Assembly: GCF_017826695.1 (NCBI RefSeq) | Contig: NZ_JAFFZW010000001.1 | Span: forward strand, 434,001 to 498,000 | DNA length: 64,000 nucleotides | Direction: 5' to 3' | From: Pseudomonas alliivorans | GTDB lineage: Bacteria > Pseudomonadota > Gammaproteobacteria > Pseudomonadales > Pseudomonadaceae | Part shown: positions 17,704-26,896 of the stretch, in pieces | Numbering within the stretch: the first letter of the stretch is position 1 | Layout: the number at the start of each line of letters is the position of its first letter | Notes under the pieces: model-generated | Told to the model about the DNA's origin: nothing | The model's input: only the letters and a program-made list of their open reading frames with translations | Databases searched by the model: none | Program-made: the position numbers and the translations under genes

Positions 17704-17736
17704 AAAATGGGCTCGCGACTGTGAAGCCTGCGTCAC

Positions 17737-17757
17737 AGCACTGAGTCGCTCAGTGCT
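17737..17757. other. second perfect hairpin at the end of the PA2817-like gene
   Basis: AGCACTGAG, TCG, CTCAGTGCT form a 9-bp perfect stem with a 3-nt loop. It covers the stop codon of the minus-strand gene. It could act as a transcript 3'-end stabiliser. Confidence 0.55.
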
Positions 17758-18160
17758 TGCTGCCTTGAGTCGACATTGCCAGCAGCTGCTTCTCCTGATT
17801 CCAGTCGAACGGCTCATCGTTCTGCTCGGCTTCATACCGGCGTTCTTCGAGTGCCTGATACAGGTCGATTTCATCGTCCGGCATGAAATGCAGACAGTCA
17901 CCCGCGAAGAACCACAGAAGGTCGCGCGGCACCAGATGGGCGATTTGCGGGTAGCGCTGGATCACCTGACACAGAATGTCCTGGCCCAGATACTGGCTTT
18001 CGATAGGGTCTTGCGGCAATTGCTCGACCAGTTCGTCGAAGCGCTCCATGAATAATGCATGGCTTTCTTCGGGAACCTGCTCGGCCTCGCCCAGCGCGAC
18101 CAGAATACTGCGCAGGTGCGCAAGCAGACCGAGATGGTGGTCGAGAGTGGCGTCGGCCAT
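17750..18160 (-). CDS. PA2817-family conserved protein of unknown function
   Basis: This soluble, acidic protein of 136 residues (MADATLDHHLGLLAHLRSIL) contains DLLWFFAGDCLHFMPDDEI in its second half. I recognise it as the Pseudomonas PA2817 family; no function is established. The ATG at 18160 is preceded by GAGG about 8 nt away. It lies downstream of fadE in the same orientation but a strong terminator separates the two, and it converges on the FimV paralogue. No catalytic motif or membrane segment is visible. Confidence 0.78.
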   Translation of the reverse strand: MADATLDHHLGLLAHLRSILVALGEAEQVPEESHALFMERFDELVEQLPQDPIESQYLGQDILCQVIQRYPQIAHLVPRDLLWFFAGDCLHFMPDDEIDLYQALEERRYEAEQNDEPFDWNQEKQLLAMSTQGSKH

Positions 18161-18179
18161 GATGTAATCCTCAAATGCA

Positions 18180-18219
18180 AAAACAGGCGCGAGAGTATAA
18201 AGCTCTGCGCGCCTGTTTT
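18180..18219 (-). terminator. rho-independent terminator of fadE
   Basis: Read on the minus strand, AAAACAGGCGCG pairs perfectly with CGCGCCTGTTTT (12 bp, extended by AGAG/CTCT). A T-run follows. It lies 37 nt after the fadE stop. The loop contains TATACT on the minus strand (18194-18199), a likely -10 for the next gene. Confidence 0.85.
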
Positions 18220-18256
18220 GTGGATCAACTGACCTGCGAGGGTCAGGTGGGGTCAA

Positions 18257-20704
18257 TCAGCGAATCTTGCCCGCTGTATGCGTCAGCTCTTCCTTGTCGA
18301 AATCATCCACGTCGATCACCTTGCGACGCGCCGCCTCGGCGGTTTTCAGTGTCTGCGCCTCGTCAGCCTGCAGCACGCCGACACGCAACGCAGCATCGAT
18401 GAGTGGCTCGCCGGCTTCTGGCAGCACCTGCCCACCTTTGACGGCAACCTGGAGCTTCTTGTGCAGCGGATACGCGGCACTCAGCAGATCGCTGGCGTGT
18501 TGCAGCGCGCCAACCGGATCTTCGGCCGATTGCGGGCGGTAGCAGCCTGCAAGCAACTCTTCCAGCGTCGGATCACCCTTGGCGCGCCCCAGCACCTGAG
18601 CCACTTCGGCATCAAGCTTGTCGGACGGACCTTTGTGACGACGGCCGAACGGGAAGACGATGACCCGCAGCAGACCTCCGAGAATGCGGTTCGGGAAGTT
18701 GCTGAGGATTTCATCCATCGCCCGTTCCGAATGCCCCAGGCTTTCTTCCATGGCCCAGCGGAACAACGGGCTCATGTGATCCGGCGAACCCAGGTCGTGG
18801 TAACGCTTGAGGGACGCGGAAGCCAGATACAGATGGCTGAGCACGTCACCCAGACGGGCCGACAGTCGCTCGCGACGTTTCAGTTCGCCACCCAGCAGCA
18901 TCATGCTCAGGTCCGCCAGCATGGCGAACGCCGCGGCCTGACGATTCAGCGCTCTGAAGTAGCCTTGGCTCAGGTTGTCGCCCGGCGCGCGCTCGAAATG
19001 CCCAAAGCCCAGGTTCAGAATCAATGTGCTGGCTGCGTTGCTCACCGCAAAGCCGATATGCTTGAGCAGCAGGCTGTCGAACTCGAGCAGTGCGTTGTCG
19101 TGGTCTGTGCGCCCGGCCAGTGCCATCTCCTTGAGCACGAACGGATGGCAGCGAATCGCGCCCTGGCCGAAAATCATCAGGTTGCGCGACAGAATGTTTG
19201 CCCCTTCGACCGTAATGAAGATGGGAGCGCCTTGCCAGTTGCGGCCCAGGTAGTTGTTCGGGCCCATGATGATGCCCTTGCCGCCATGCACATCCATGGC
19301 GTGGCCGATGCATTCACGGCCGCGCTCGGTCAGGTGGTATTTGAGGATGGCCGACAGAACCGATGGCTTTTCGCCCAGATCCACGGCGTTGGCGGTCAGC
19401 ATCCGCGCACTGTCCATCAGCCAGGCGTTGCCACCGATGCGCGCGAGTGCTTCCTGAATACCTTCGAATGCCGACAGCGGCACGTTGAACTGCTCGCGCA
19501 CCCTGGCGTACTGACCTGTCACCAGACTGGTGTATTTGGCCGCGCCGGTGCCCACGGCGGGTAGCGAGATCGAGCGACCCACCGACAGGCAGTTCATCAG
19601 CATCATCCAGCCCTTGCCCAGCATGGGCTGACCACCAATCAGATAGCTCAGCGGGATGAACACGTCCTTGCCGGAGTTGGGGCCGTTCATGAACGCAGCG
19701 CCCAGTGGCACGTGACGACGACCGATCTCGACGCCCGGTGTGTCAGTCGGAATCAGCGCCAGGCTGATGCCCAGGTCTTCTTCCTCGCCCAACAGGTGCT
19801 CAGGGTCGTAGGCCTTGAACGCGAGACCGAGCAGCGTGGCAACCGGACCCAGTGTGATGTAGCGCTTTTCCCAGGTCAGACGCAGGCCAATCACTTCTTC
19901 GCCTTGCCAGTCGCCCTTGCAGATAATACCGGTGTCCGGCATCGCGCCAGCATCGGAGCCCGCCAGCGGGCCGGTCAGTGCGAAGCAAGGGATGTCATCG
20001 CCACGCGCCAGACGGGGCAGGTAGTGGTTGCGCTGTTCGTCGGTGCCGTAATGAAGCAACAGTTCCGCAGGACCGAGGGAGTTGGGGACCATCACGGTCG
20101 AGGCCAGGTCACCGCTGCGGGTCGCCAGCTTCATGGCGATCTGCGAATGGGCGTAAGCGGAGAAACCCTTGCCGCCGAATTCTTTAGGAATAATCAACGC
20201 GAAGAAGCCGTGCTGCTTGATGTGCGCCCAGGCTTGCGGCGGAAGGTCCATGGCCTGCCCGATTTCCCAGTCACTGACCATGGCGCACAACGCTTCGGTC
20301 GGGCCGTCGATAAATGCCTGTTCTTCTTCGGTCAGTTGGACTTTCGGATAGGCCAGCAATTTGTCCCAGTCGGGACGTCCGCTGAACAGCTCACCGTCCC
20401 ACCAGACAGTCCCGGCATCGATGGCGTCACGCTCGGTCTCGGACATCGGTGGCAGGACTTTCCTGAACCAATTGAACATCGGCGCCGTGAAATGTTTGCG
20501 GCGCAGGTCAGGCAGGATCATCGGTATGAAGATCGCCAGCCACAATATCCAGAAAATCGTCAACAGCCAGCCGGGTGCATGGCTGAAAATGCCCATCGCC
20601 AGCAGGTAGACCGCGACTGCGCCCAGTGCAGGAAGCGGGTCGGTACGTCGATGGGCCAGCCAGGCAATGCCCACGACCAGCACAACAATCCACAACAGCA
20701 GCAT
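18257..20704 (-). CDS. fadE: acyl-CoA dehydrogenase, FadE type
   Basis: This enzyme catalyses the first step of fatty-acid beta-oxidation, FAD-dependent oxidation of acyl-CoA to trans-2-enoyl-CoA. At 815 residues it matches the large FadE class (E. coli FadE is about 814) rather than ordinary 380-residue dehydrogenases. The N-terminus has two or three hydrophobic segments (MLLLWIVVLVVGIAWLAH and following), so it is membrane-associated. The core begins near residue 80, with FALTGPLAGSDAG and GGKGIIMGPNNYLGR in the flavin and substrate region. The ATG at 20704 follows GGAGGAA. It is divergent from the glutathione transferase gene. Homologue of P. aeruginosa PA2815. Confidence 0.93.
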   Translation of the reverse strand: MLLLWIVVLVVGIAWLAHRRTDPLPALGAVAVYLLAMGIFSHAPGWLLTIFWILWLAIFIPMILPDLRRKHFTAPMFNWFRKVLPPMSETERDAIDAGTVWWDGELFSGRPDWDKLLAYPKVQLTEEEQAFIDGPTEALCAMVSDWEIGQAMDLPPQAWAHIKQHGFFALIIPKEFGGKGFSAYAHSQIAMKLATRSGDLASTVMVPNSLGPAELLLHYGTDEQRNHYLPRLARGDDIPCFALTGPLAGSDAGAMPDTGIICKGDWQGEEVIGLRLTWEKRYITLGPVATLLGLAFKAYDPEHLLGEEEDLGISLALIPTDTPGVEIGRRHVPLGAAFMNGPNSGKDVFIPLSYLIGGQPMLGKGWMMLMNCLSVGRSISLPAVGTGAAKYTSLVTGQYARVREQFNVPLSAFEGIQEALARIGGNAWLMDSARMLTANAVDLGEKPSVLSAILKYHLTERGRECIGHAMDVHGGKGIIMGPNNYLGRNWQGAPIFITVEGANILSRNLMIFGQGAIRCHPFVLKEMALAGRTDHDNALLEFDSLLLKHIGFAVSNAASTLILNLGFGHFERAPGDNLSQGYFRALNRQAAAFAMLADLSMMLLGGELKRRERLSARLGDVLSHLYLASASLKRYHDLGSPDHMSPLFRWAMEESLGHSERAMDEILSNFPNRILGGLLRVIVFPFGRRHKGPSDKLDAEVAQVLGRAKGDPTLEELLAGCYRPQSAEDPVGALQHASDLLSAAYPLHKKLQVAVKGGQVLPEAGEPLIDAALRVGVLQADEAQTLKTAEAARRKVIDVDDFDKEELTHTAGKIR

Positions 20705-20866
20705 ACGTATTCCTCCGTGATGAACGCCGCTCTGGCAGCGATCAAGAACTGGTCGCCAGGCAGTGGTGGGGCGACATCGATAGTGACCCTGTCCCGACAA
20801 GGAAGTTGCCGGCGGATCGGGTAGACTGAGTAGTCAGTTTTTCACAGCCACTGCGAGGGGAACGCA

Positions 20867-21490
20867 ATGCTCACGATATGGGGACGGAAGAATTCAAGCA
20901 ATGTGCGCAAGGCGCTCTGGATTGCCGAGGAAGTAGGGGTTCCCTACGAAACCCGGGATGCCGGCGGCGCGTTCGGGCTGGTCAACGAGGCGGCATACCG
21001 CAGCAAGAACCCCAACGGCCGTATCCCCATGATTGAAGACGGCGATTTCGTGCTCTGGGAATCCAATGCCATCGTGCGTTACCTTGCAGCCCGTCACGCG
21101 CCGGATTCCGACCTGTATCCCTCCGATCTGCAAACCAGAGCGCAAGCGGACAAATGGATGGACTGGACCACTTCAACCATTGCGACGCCCTTTATCCCGG
21201 TATTCTGGGGCGTGTTGCGTACGTCGGCTGACAAGCAGGACTGGAACGCCATCAACGAAGGCATCCTTCACCTGCACAGCCTGTTGCTGGTCGCAGACGA
21301 GGCTTTGTCCCGCCAGCCCTACCTGTCGGGTGAGGCGTTCGGCATGGGCGACATTCCGCTGGGCTGTTTTGCCTACGCCTGGTTTGAAATGCCGGTTGAA
21401 CGTCCGCCGCTGCCTCACCTCCAAGCCTGGTATGAACGCCTCAAGACGCGTCCAGCGTATCGCAAGGCGGTGATGAGTCCGTTGACCTGA
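20867..21490 (+). CDS. glutathione S-transferase family protein
   Basis: The 207-residue protein has an N-terminal thioredoxin-like domain (MLTIWGRKNSSNVRKALWIAEE, with NPNGRIPMIED and WESNAIVRYLA at the glutathione site). An all-helical C-terminal domain with FGMGDIPLGCFAYAW follows. The Ser-Ser-Asn motif near residues 9-11 is where many bacterial GSTs place the catalytic serine or cysteine. The substrate cannot be told from sequence. The ATG follows GAGGGG. The divergent neighbour is fadE and the following genes encode an ABC exporter; the same order occurs in P. aeruginosa (PA2813-PA2811). Confidence 0.9.
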   Translation: MLTIWGRKNSSNVRKALWIAEEVGVPYETRDAGGAFGLVNEAAYRSKNPNGRIPMIEDGDFVLWESNAIVRYLAARHAPDSDLYPSDLQTRAQADKWMDWTTSTIATPFIPVFWGVLRTSADKQDWNAINEGILHLHSLLLVADEALSRQPYLSGEAFGMGDIPLGCFAYAWFEMPVERPPLPHLQAWYERLKTRPAYRKAVMSPLT

Positions 21491-21649
21491 TCGCCAGCTT
21501 TTCACGGCGCTTCGATATTTACTATTAACAAATGTGTCTGTACTTGAACGACCCGGCCAAGCACCATTGCGTGCTCGGGTGTCAGTGACGCGCACAGCGG
21601 CTTTCAGCCCACCCCATTCTTTCTATTCTGATTTGGTACTTTTCCCGAT

Positions 21650-22582
21650 ATGTCTTCTGCTCTGTCCATCCGGCAGCTAACCAAAACCTACGGCAACGGT
21701 TTCCAGGCCCTGAGTGGTATCGACCTGGATGTCGCCGAAGGTGATTTCTTCGCCTTGCTCGGCCCCAACGGCGCGGGCAAATCCACCACCATCGGCATCA
21801 TCTCGACGCTGGTCAACAAGACCAGCGGTACGGTGAACATCTTCGGCCATGACCTGGACCGCGAGCCTGCTGCGCTCAAACGCTCCATCGGTGTCGTGCC
21901 GCAGGAATTCAACTTCAATCAGTTCGAGAAAACCTTCGACATCGTCGTTACCCAGGCCGGTTACTACGGCATTCCGGCGAAGATCGCGAAGGAACGCGCC
22001 GAACAGTACCTGACCCAACTGGGCCTCTGGGACAAGCGCGACGTGCCTTCCCGTTCGCTGTCCGGCGGCATGAAGCGTCGTCTGATGATCGCCCGTGCGC
22101 TGATTCACGAGCCGCGCCTGCTGATTCTCGACGAGCCGACCGCAGGTGTGGACATTGAATTGCGCCGTTCCATGTGGACGTTCCTGACCGAACTGAACCG
22201 CAAGGGCATCACCATCATTCTGACCACGCACTATCTGGAAGAGGCCGAGCAGTTGTGCCGCAACATAGGCATCATCGACCACGGCACGATTGTGCAGAAC
22301 ACCAGCATGAAGCAACTGCTCAGCACCCTGACCGTCGAGACGTTCCTGCTCGACCTAAAGGCAACCTGGCAGACCGCGCCGCAACTGCCCGGTTTCCCCA
22401 GCCGTCTGCTTGATAGCCATACGCTGGAAGTGCAGGTCGACAAGAACGTGGGCATCACCGCGCTGTTCAGCCAACTGGCTGCACAAAATATAGAAGTGCT
22501 GAGCCTGCGCAATAAATCCAATCGCCTTGAGGAGTTGTTCGTGTCCCTGGTGGAAAAAAACCTGGCGAAGGTGGCGCTATGA
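21650..22582 (+). CDS. ABC-2 type exporter, ATP-binding subunit (YadG-like)
   Basis: The 310-residue ATPase has Walker A GPNGAGKST near residue 40, signature LSGGMKRR near 137, Walker B LLILDEPTAGVD near 157 and an H-loop TTHYLEEAEQ near 190. A C-terminal regulatory extension is typical of the YadG/CcmA-like group. It pairs with the permease gene, which begins inside its stop codon (ATGA overlap at 22579). The substrate is unknown. No good Shine-Dalgarno site is visible before the ATG at 21650. Confidence 0.92.
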   Translation: MSSALSIRQLTKTYGNGFQALSGIDLDVAEGDFFALLGPNGAGKSTTIGIISTLVNKTSGTVNIFGHDLDREPAALKRSIGVVPQEFNFNQFEKTFDIVVTQAGYYGIPAKIAKERAEQYLTQLGLWDKRDVPSRSLSGGMKRRLMIARALIHEPRLLILDEPTAGVDIELRRSMWTFLTELNRKGITIILTTHYLEEAEQLCRNIGIIDHGTIVQNTSMKQLLSTLTVETFLLDLKATWQTAPQLPGFPSRLLDSHTLEVQVDKNVGITALFSQLAAQNIEVLSLRNKSNRLEELFVSLVEKNLAKVAL

Positions 22583-23367
22583 CTGCCGAGACTGGCGAGC
22601 TGCGTCCCAATCTGGTCGCCCTCAAAACCATCGTTTTTCGTGAAGTCCATCGTTTCATGCGCATCTGGCCGCAGACCCTGCTGCCGCCTGCCATCACCAT
22701 GGTTCTGTACTTTGTCATCTTCGGTAACCTGATCGGTCGCCAGATCGGTGACATGGGCGGCTTCACCTACATGCAGTACATCGTGCCCGGACTGATCATG
22801 ATGTCGGTGATCACCAACTCCTATGGCAACGTGGTCTCGAGCTTCTTCGGTGCCAAGTTCCAGCACTCGATCGAAGAACTGATGGTGTCGCCCGTATCAC
22901 CGCACACTATTCTGGTGGGCTACACACTGGGCGGCGTGCTGCGCGGCCTGATGGTTGGCTTCATCGTGACCATTCTGTCGATGTTCTTCACCGACCTGCA
23001 GGTCCACCACCTCGGCGTGACCATCGTGGTTGTCGTACTGACCGCAACGATCTTCTCGCTACTGGGTTTCATCAACGCCGTTTTCGCACGCAACTTCGAC
23101 GATATCTCGATTATCCCGACCTTTGTGCTGACCCCGTTGACCTACCTCGGTGGCGTGTTCTACTCAATCAACCTGTTGCCGCCTTTCTGGCAGACTGTGT
23201 CGCTGGCCAACCCGGTCCTGCACATGGTCAACGCGTTTCGCTACGGCATTCTGGGTGTTTCCGACATCAAGATCAGCATCGCCCTGGCGTTCATGATCGT
23301 CGCCACGTTCGTGCTGTATTTCGGTTGCGCACGGTTGCTGGTGAGTGGGCGTGGTATGCGTCAGTAA
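22579..23367 (+). CDS. ABC-2 type exporter, permease subunit (YadH-like)
   Basis: The 262-residue permease has six predicted membrane segments and belongs to the ABC-2 transporter family. Recognisable are the early VLYFVIFGNLIGRQIG, the central MQYIVPGLIMMSVITNSYGN and the late TFVLTPLTYLGGVFYSINLLP. It overlaps the ATPase gene by 4 nt, indicating translational coupling. A GC-rich hairpin follows the stop. The exported compound is not known for this family. Confidence 0.92.
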   Translation: MTAETGELRPNLVALKTIVFREVHRFMRIWPQTLLPPAITMVLYFVIFGNLIGRQIGDMGGFTYMQYIVPGLIMMSVITNSYGNVVSSFFGAKFQHSIEELMVSPVSPHTILVGYTLGGVLRGLMVGFIVTILSMFFTDLQVHHLGVTIVVVVLTATIFSLLGFINAVFARNFDDISIIPTFVLTPLTYLGGVFYSINLLPPFWQTVSLANPVLHMVNAFRYGILGVSDIKISIALAFMIVATFVLYFGCARLLVSGRGMRQ

Positions 23368-23381
23368 CATTTCCAACATTG

Positions 23382-23399
23382 GCCCGCCACACGGCGGGC
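23382..23399 (+). terminator. GC-rich hairpin after the ABC exporter genes
   Basis: GCCCGCC-ACAC-GGCGGGC forms a 7-bp perfect stem 14 nt after the permease stop. No T-run follows, so intrinsic termination is uncertain. Confidence 0.5.
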
Positions 23400-23502
23400 T
23401 GATGAGTCCGCAAGACTGCCTTTTCAAATTCTGAAACACACCTCCAGCCCACACGTCTTCGCTTGCGCCCATCCTTGAAGCTTTCCGCTTCGAGTACTCC
23501 CC

Positions 23503-25719
23503 ATGCGCACAGGGATGATCGCGCTTGCGCTTGGCCTGTTGGCCCTGCGTTTTCTGCCGGCCTTGCCCGGTACCTGGCTGTTGCTGTTGATGCCTGTCGT
23601 GGCGTTGATGCTGCTGCCGTTTCGCACCTATCCGCTGGCATTCTTTCTGTTCGGCTTCACTTGGGCTTGCGTCTCGGCGCAGATGGCACTGGATGACCGG
23701 TTGCTGCCCCGGCTCGACGGTCAGACGCTGTGGCTGCAAGGCAAAGTGGTCGGGTTGCCGAGTAGCGCCGAAGGCGTTGTGCGTTTCGAGCTCGCGGATG
23801 GCCTATCACGTCGGGCGAAGCTGCCCAGGCTGATGCGCATCGCCTGGTACGGCGGTCCTGAGGTGCGCAGCGGTGAGCGCTGGCGACTGGCGGTGAAGCT
23901 CAAGCGTCCAAGCGGGCTGGTCAATCCCGAAGCGTTTGATTATGAAGCCTGGTTATTGGCTCAGCGTATCGGCGCGACCGGTACGGTGGTGGACGGTCAA
24001 TTGCAGGCACCGGCCCGCGCCGCCTGGCGCGATGCCATTCGTCAGCGCCTGCTGGCCGTCGATGCGCAAGGACGCGAAGGCGGGCTGGCGGCGCTGGTGT
24101 TGGGCGATGGGTCTGGCTTGTCGACCATCGACTGGCAAGTGCTGCAGGACACCGGCACGGTGCATTTACTGGTGATCTCCGGTCAGCACATCAGTCTGCT
24201 GGCCGGCGTGATTTATGCGCTGGTGAGCCTGCTGGCACGCTGGAGACTGTGGCCGCGACCACTGCCGTGGCTGCCCTGGGCGTGCGGTCTGGCGTTCACT
24301 TCCGCGCTGGGTTATGGGTTGCTGGCCGGGTTCGACGTGCCGGTGCGCCGTGCCTGTGTGATGGTGGGCCTGGTTCTGCTCTGGCGTTTGCGCTTTCGGC
24401 ATCTGGGCATGACCTGGCCGTTACTGCTGTCGCTCAATGCCGTGCTGGTGTTCGAACCGCTGGTGAGCCTGCAACCGGGCTTCTGGCTGTCGTTCGCGGC
24501 GGTGGGGATTCTGATCCTGATCTTCAGCGGTCGCCTTGGTGCCTGGGGCTGGATGCAGAGCTGGACGAGGGCCCAGTGGCTGATCGCGGTCGGTCTGCTG
24601 CCGATCCTGATGATGTTGAACCTGCCGATCAGTATCAGCGGCCCGCTCGCCAACCTGCTGGCGGTGCCCTGGGTCAGTGTCGTCGTGCTGCCCGCGGCAT
24701 TGATGGGCACGCTGTTGCTACCCGTTCCGATGGTGGGCGAGGGCTTGTTGTGGCTGGCGGGTGGGGCGCTGGAATGGCTGTTCGTGTTTCTGGGCTGGAT
24801 GGCCGAACGTATACCTGCCTGGCTGCCCAGCACCACACCTGCCTGGGCTCTGGCCTTGAGCCTGCTCGGCGCGTTGCTGCTCCTGCTGCCCAGAGGTGTG
24901 CCGATGCGGCCTCTGGGCTGGCCGCTGCTGTTGCTATGCGTGTTTCCACCCCTCAAATCTGTGCCTGTCGGACAGGTTGACGTTCTGCAGCTGGATGTCG
25001 GGCAGGGGCTGTCGATTTTGCTGCGCACGCGTCACCACACGTTGCTGTATGACACCGGGCCGCGTTTCGGTGAGTTCGATATAGGTCAGCGAGTGGTGGT
25101 GCCCGCCATTCGCAAGAGTGGGGTGCGGCATCTGGACATGATGCTGCTCAGTCATGCCGATTCGGATCATGCCGGAGGCGCGCTGGCGGTCCACAAGGCG
25201 TTTCCGGTCTCGCGGGTGCTGGGCGGTGATATCGAGCGTCTCGCGCCTTCATTGGGTGCGCGCCGCTGTGAGAGCGGTGAGCAGTGGGAATGGGACGGTG
25301 TGGTGTTTTCGACCTGGATCTGGGATCAGGCACCTGAAGGCAATGCGGGGTCCTGCATGCTGAGTGTCGACGCCGGTGGCGAGCGATTGCTGCTGACCGG
25401 CGATGTCGATGCCGAAGCCGAGCAGGCGGCGATCGACAGCGGATTCGATCTGCGCGCCCATTGGCTGCAGGCGCCGCATCACGGCAGCCGGTCCTCTTCC
25501 TCGAAACCGTTTCTGAAAGCCGTCACACCGACGGGCGTCCTGATCTCGCGTGGACGCAATAATGCTTTTGGTCACCCGCACCCGCTGGTCATGGCGCGCT
25601 ATAGATGGAACGGTATCGCCAGCTACGACAGTGCAGAGCTGGGTGCTATCCGCCTGCACCTGGGGACTTACGGCAGCCCTGAGGCACAGCGTGCGCAGCG
25701 TCGTTTCTGGCGCGACTGA
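23503..25719 (+). CDS. comEC: ComEC/Rec2-family DNA uptake channel
   Basis: The 738-residue polytopic protein has the three ComEC parts. An N-terminal OB-like domain lies about 60-190. The competence membrane domain spans about 210-470, including VHLLVISGQHISLLAGVIY and GYGLLAGFDVPVRRACVM. A C-terminal metallo-beta-lactamase-like domain begins near 490 (VLQLDVGQGLSILLR, LLSHADSDHAGG, LQAPHHGSRSSSS). ComEC carries single-stranded DNA across the inner membrane during transformation. In Pseudomonas it is conserved even where competence is unproven. It precedes exbBD and lpxK as in P. aeruginosa (PA2984-PA2981). It looks intact. Confidence 0.93.
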   Translation: MRTGMIALALGLLALRFLPALPGTWLLLLMPVVALMLLPFRTYPLAFFLFGFTWACVSAQMALDDRLLPRLDGQTLWLQGKVVGLPSSAEGVVRFELADGLSRRAKLPRLMRIAWYGGPEVRSGERWRLAVKLKRPSGLVNPEAFDYEAWLLAQRIGATGTVVDGQLQAPARAAWRDAIRQRLLAVDAQGREGGLAALVLGDGSGLSTIDWQVLQDTGTVHLLVISGQHISLLAGVIYALVSLLARWRLWPRPLPWLPWACGLAFTSALGYGLLAGFDVPVRRACVMVGLVLLWRLRFRHLGMTWPLLLSLNAVLVFEPLVSLQPGFWLSFAAVGILILIFSGRLGAWGWMQSWTRAQWLIAVGLLPILMMLNLPISISGPLANLLAVPWVSVVVLPAALMGTLLLPVPMVGEGLLWLAGGALEWLFVFLGWMAERIPAWLPSTTPAWALALSLLGALLLLLPRGVPMRPLGWPLLLLCVFPPLKSVPVGQVDVLQLDVGQGLSILLRTRHHTLLYDTGPRFGEFDIGQRVVVPAIRKSGVRHLDMMLLSHADSDHAGGALAVHKAFPVSRVLGGDIERLAPSLGARRCESGEQWEWDGVVFSTWIWDQAPEGNAGSCMLSVDAGGERLLLTGDVDAEAEQAAIDSGFDLRAHWLQAPHHGSRSSSSKPFLKAVTPTGVLISRGRNNAFGHPHPLVMARYRWNGIASYDSAELGAIRLHLGTYGSPEAQRAQRRFWRD

Positions 25720-25750
25720 ATCCACGGATATCGACGGCAACCGGCGACCC

Positions 25751-25756
25751 TATGAT
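25751..25756 (+). promoter_or_regulatory. probable -10 element of the exbB-lpxK-murB cluster
   Basis: TATGAT lies 35 nt upstream of the exbB GTG. It contains the ATG that would otherwise extend the exbB frame, so that ATG is unlikely to be a start. No convincing -35 is seen. Confidence 0.4.
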
Positions 25757-25790
25757 AGAGTGGCGCCAATTTTTCAAGGGAGTGGTCACT

Positions 25791-26468
25791 GTGTGGGAAC
25801 TGGTCAAATCGGGCGGCTGGATGATGTTGCCGATCATTTTGAGTTCCATCGCCGCTGCCGGCATCATCATCGAACGGCTCTGGACGCTGCGCGCCAGCCG
25901 TATCACGCCGCCGCACCTGCTGGGTCAGGTCTGGCAGTGGATTCAGGATCAGAAACTCGATAAAGAGAAGCTCAAGCAGCTGCGTGCCGATTCGCCTCTG
26001 GGTGAAATCCTCGCGGCAGGCCTGGCCAACTCCAGGCATGGTCGCGAGATCATGAAAGAGTGCATCGAGGAAGCCGCAGCGCGGGTCATTCATGAGCTGG
26101 AGCGTTACCTGAGTGCGCTGGGTTCGATTGCCGCCATGGCGCCGCTGCTGGGTCTGCTGGGCACTGTGCTGGGCATGATCGATATCTTCGGCTCGTTCAA
26201 CAGCTCGGGGGCCACGGCCAACGCGGGCGTTCTAGCAGGCGGTATTTCCAAGGCCCTGATCTGTACGGCATCGGGCCTCATCGTAGCCATTCCGGCGATC
26301 TTCTTTCACCGTTTTCTGCAAAGCCGCGTTGACGAATTGGTGGTCGGCATGGAGCAGCAGGCCATTCGTCTGGTCGAGGTGGTGCAGGGTGACCGTGACG
26401 TCGATCTGATCGACGCCAAGGTTGACCTCAAATCCCTGGCCAAGGCAGGCGGGAGCAAGAAGAAGTGA
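25791..26468 (+). CDS. exbB: ExbB/TolQ/MotA-family proton channel subunit
   Basis: The 225-residue inner-membrane protein uses proton-motive force to drive an envelope process together with the ExbD-like partner next door. Three membrane segments are visible: MMLPIILSSIAAAGIIIERL, AAMAPLLGLLGTVLGMIDIF and ALICTASGLIVAIPAIFFHRF. The GTG at 25791 follows AAGGGAG at 8 nt and gives MWELVKSGGWMM, the usual Pseudomonas N-terminus. A longer reading from ATG 25752 starts inside a -10-like box. Genetic linkage to lpxK and comEC rather than tonB suggests a general rather than siderophore-specific role (inference). Confidence 0.9.
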   Translation: MWELVKSGGWMMLPIILSSIAAAGIIIERLWTLRASRITPPHLLGQVWQWIQDQKLDKEKLKQLRADSPLGEILAAGLANSRHGREIMKECIEEAAARVIHELERYLSALGSIAAMAPLLGLLGTVLGMIDIFGSFNSSGATANAGVLAGGISKALICTASGLIVAIPAIFFHRFLQSRVDELVVGMEQQAIRLVEVVQGDRDVDLIDAKVDLKSLAKAGGSKKK

Positions 26469-26896
26469 AGTTTCGTCGCCGCAGACCGCGGGAGAACATC
26501 GACATCAACCTCGTTTCGTTGATCGATGTGGTGTTCATCCTGCTGCTGTTCTTTATCGTGACCACCACCTTTACCCGTGAAACCCAGCTGCGGGTCGATC
26601 TTCCGCAGGCGGTCACCGGTACGCCTGAAGTGGACGCGAGCGCCAAGCATCTGGACATTGCGATCAATGCTGACGGAATTTTTTCCCTGAATAACCAGCT
26701 ATTGCCGAAAAACGATCTGGCCACCCTGATCGAGGCGCTGCAACGTGAATCCGCCGGCGACACCAGCCTGCCGCTTTCCATCAGCGCCGATGGCAAGACC
26801 CCGCATCAGTCGGTCATCACCGCAATGGATGCTGCCGGTAAACTGGGTTTCAGTCACTTGCGCATGACCACCGTCGAGGCCACACAGGCTAACTGA
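26465..26896 (+). CDS. exbD: ExbD/TolR-family protein
   Basis: The 143-residue partner of ExbB has a short basic N-terminus ([17 protein letters not shown]), one membrane segment ([18 protein letters not shown]) containing the conserved aspartate, and a periplasmic domain. The GTG start overlaps the exbB stop as GTGA, and the stop overlaps the lpxK start as TGATG. Tight coupling of all three genes indicates one transcript. Confidence 0.92.
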   Translation: MKFRRRRPRENIDINLVSLIDVVFILLLFFIVTTTFTRETQLRVDLPQAVTGTPEVDASAKHLDIAINADGIFSLNNQLLPKNDLATLIEALQRESAGDTSLPLSISADGKTPHQSVITAMDAAGKLGFSHLRMTTVEATQAN

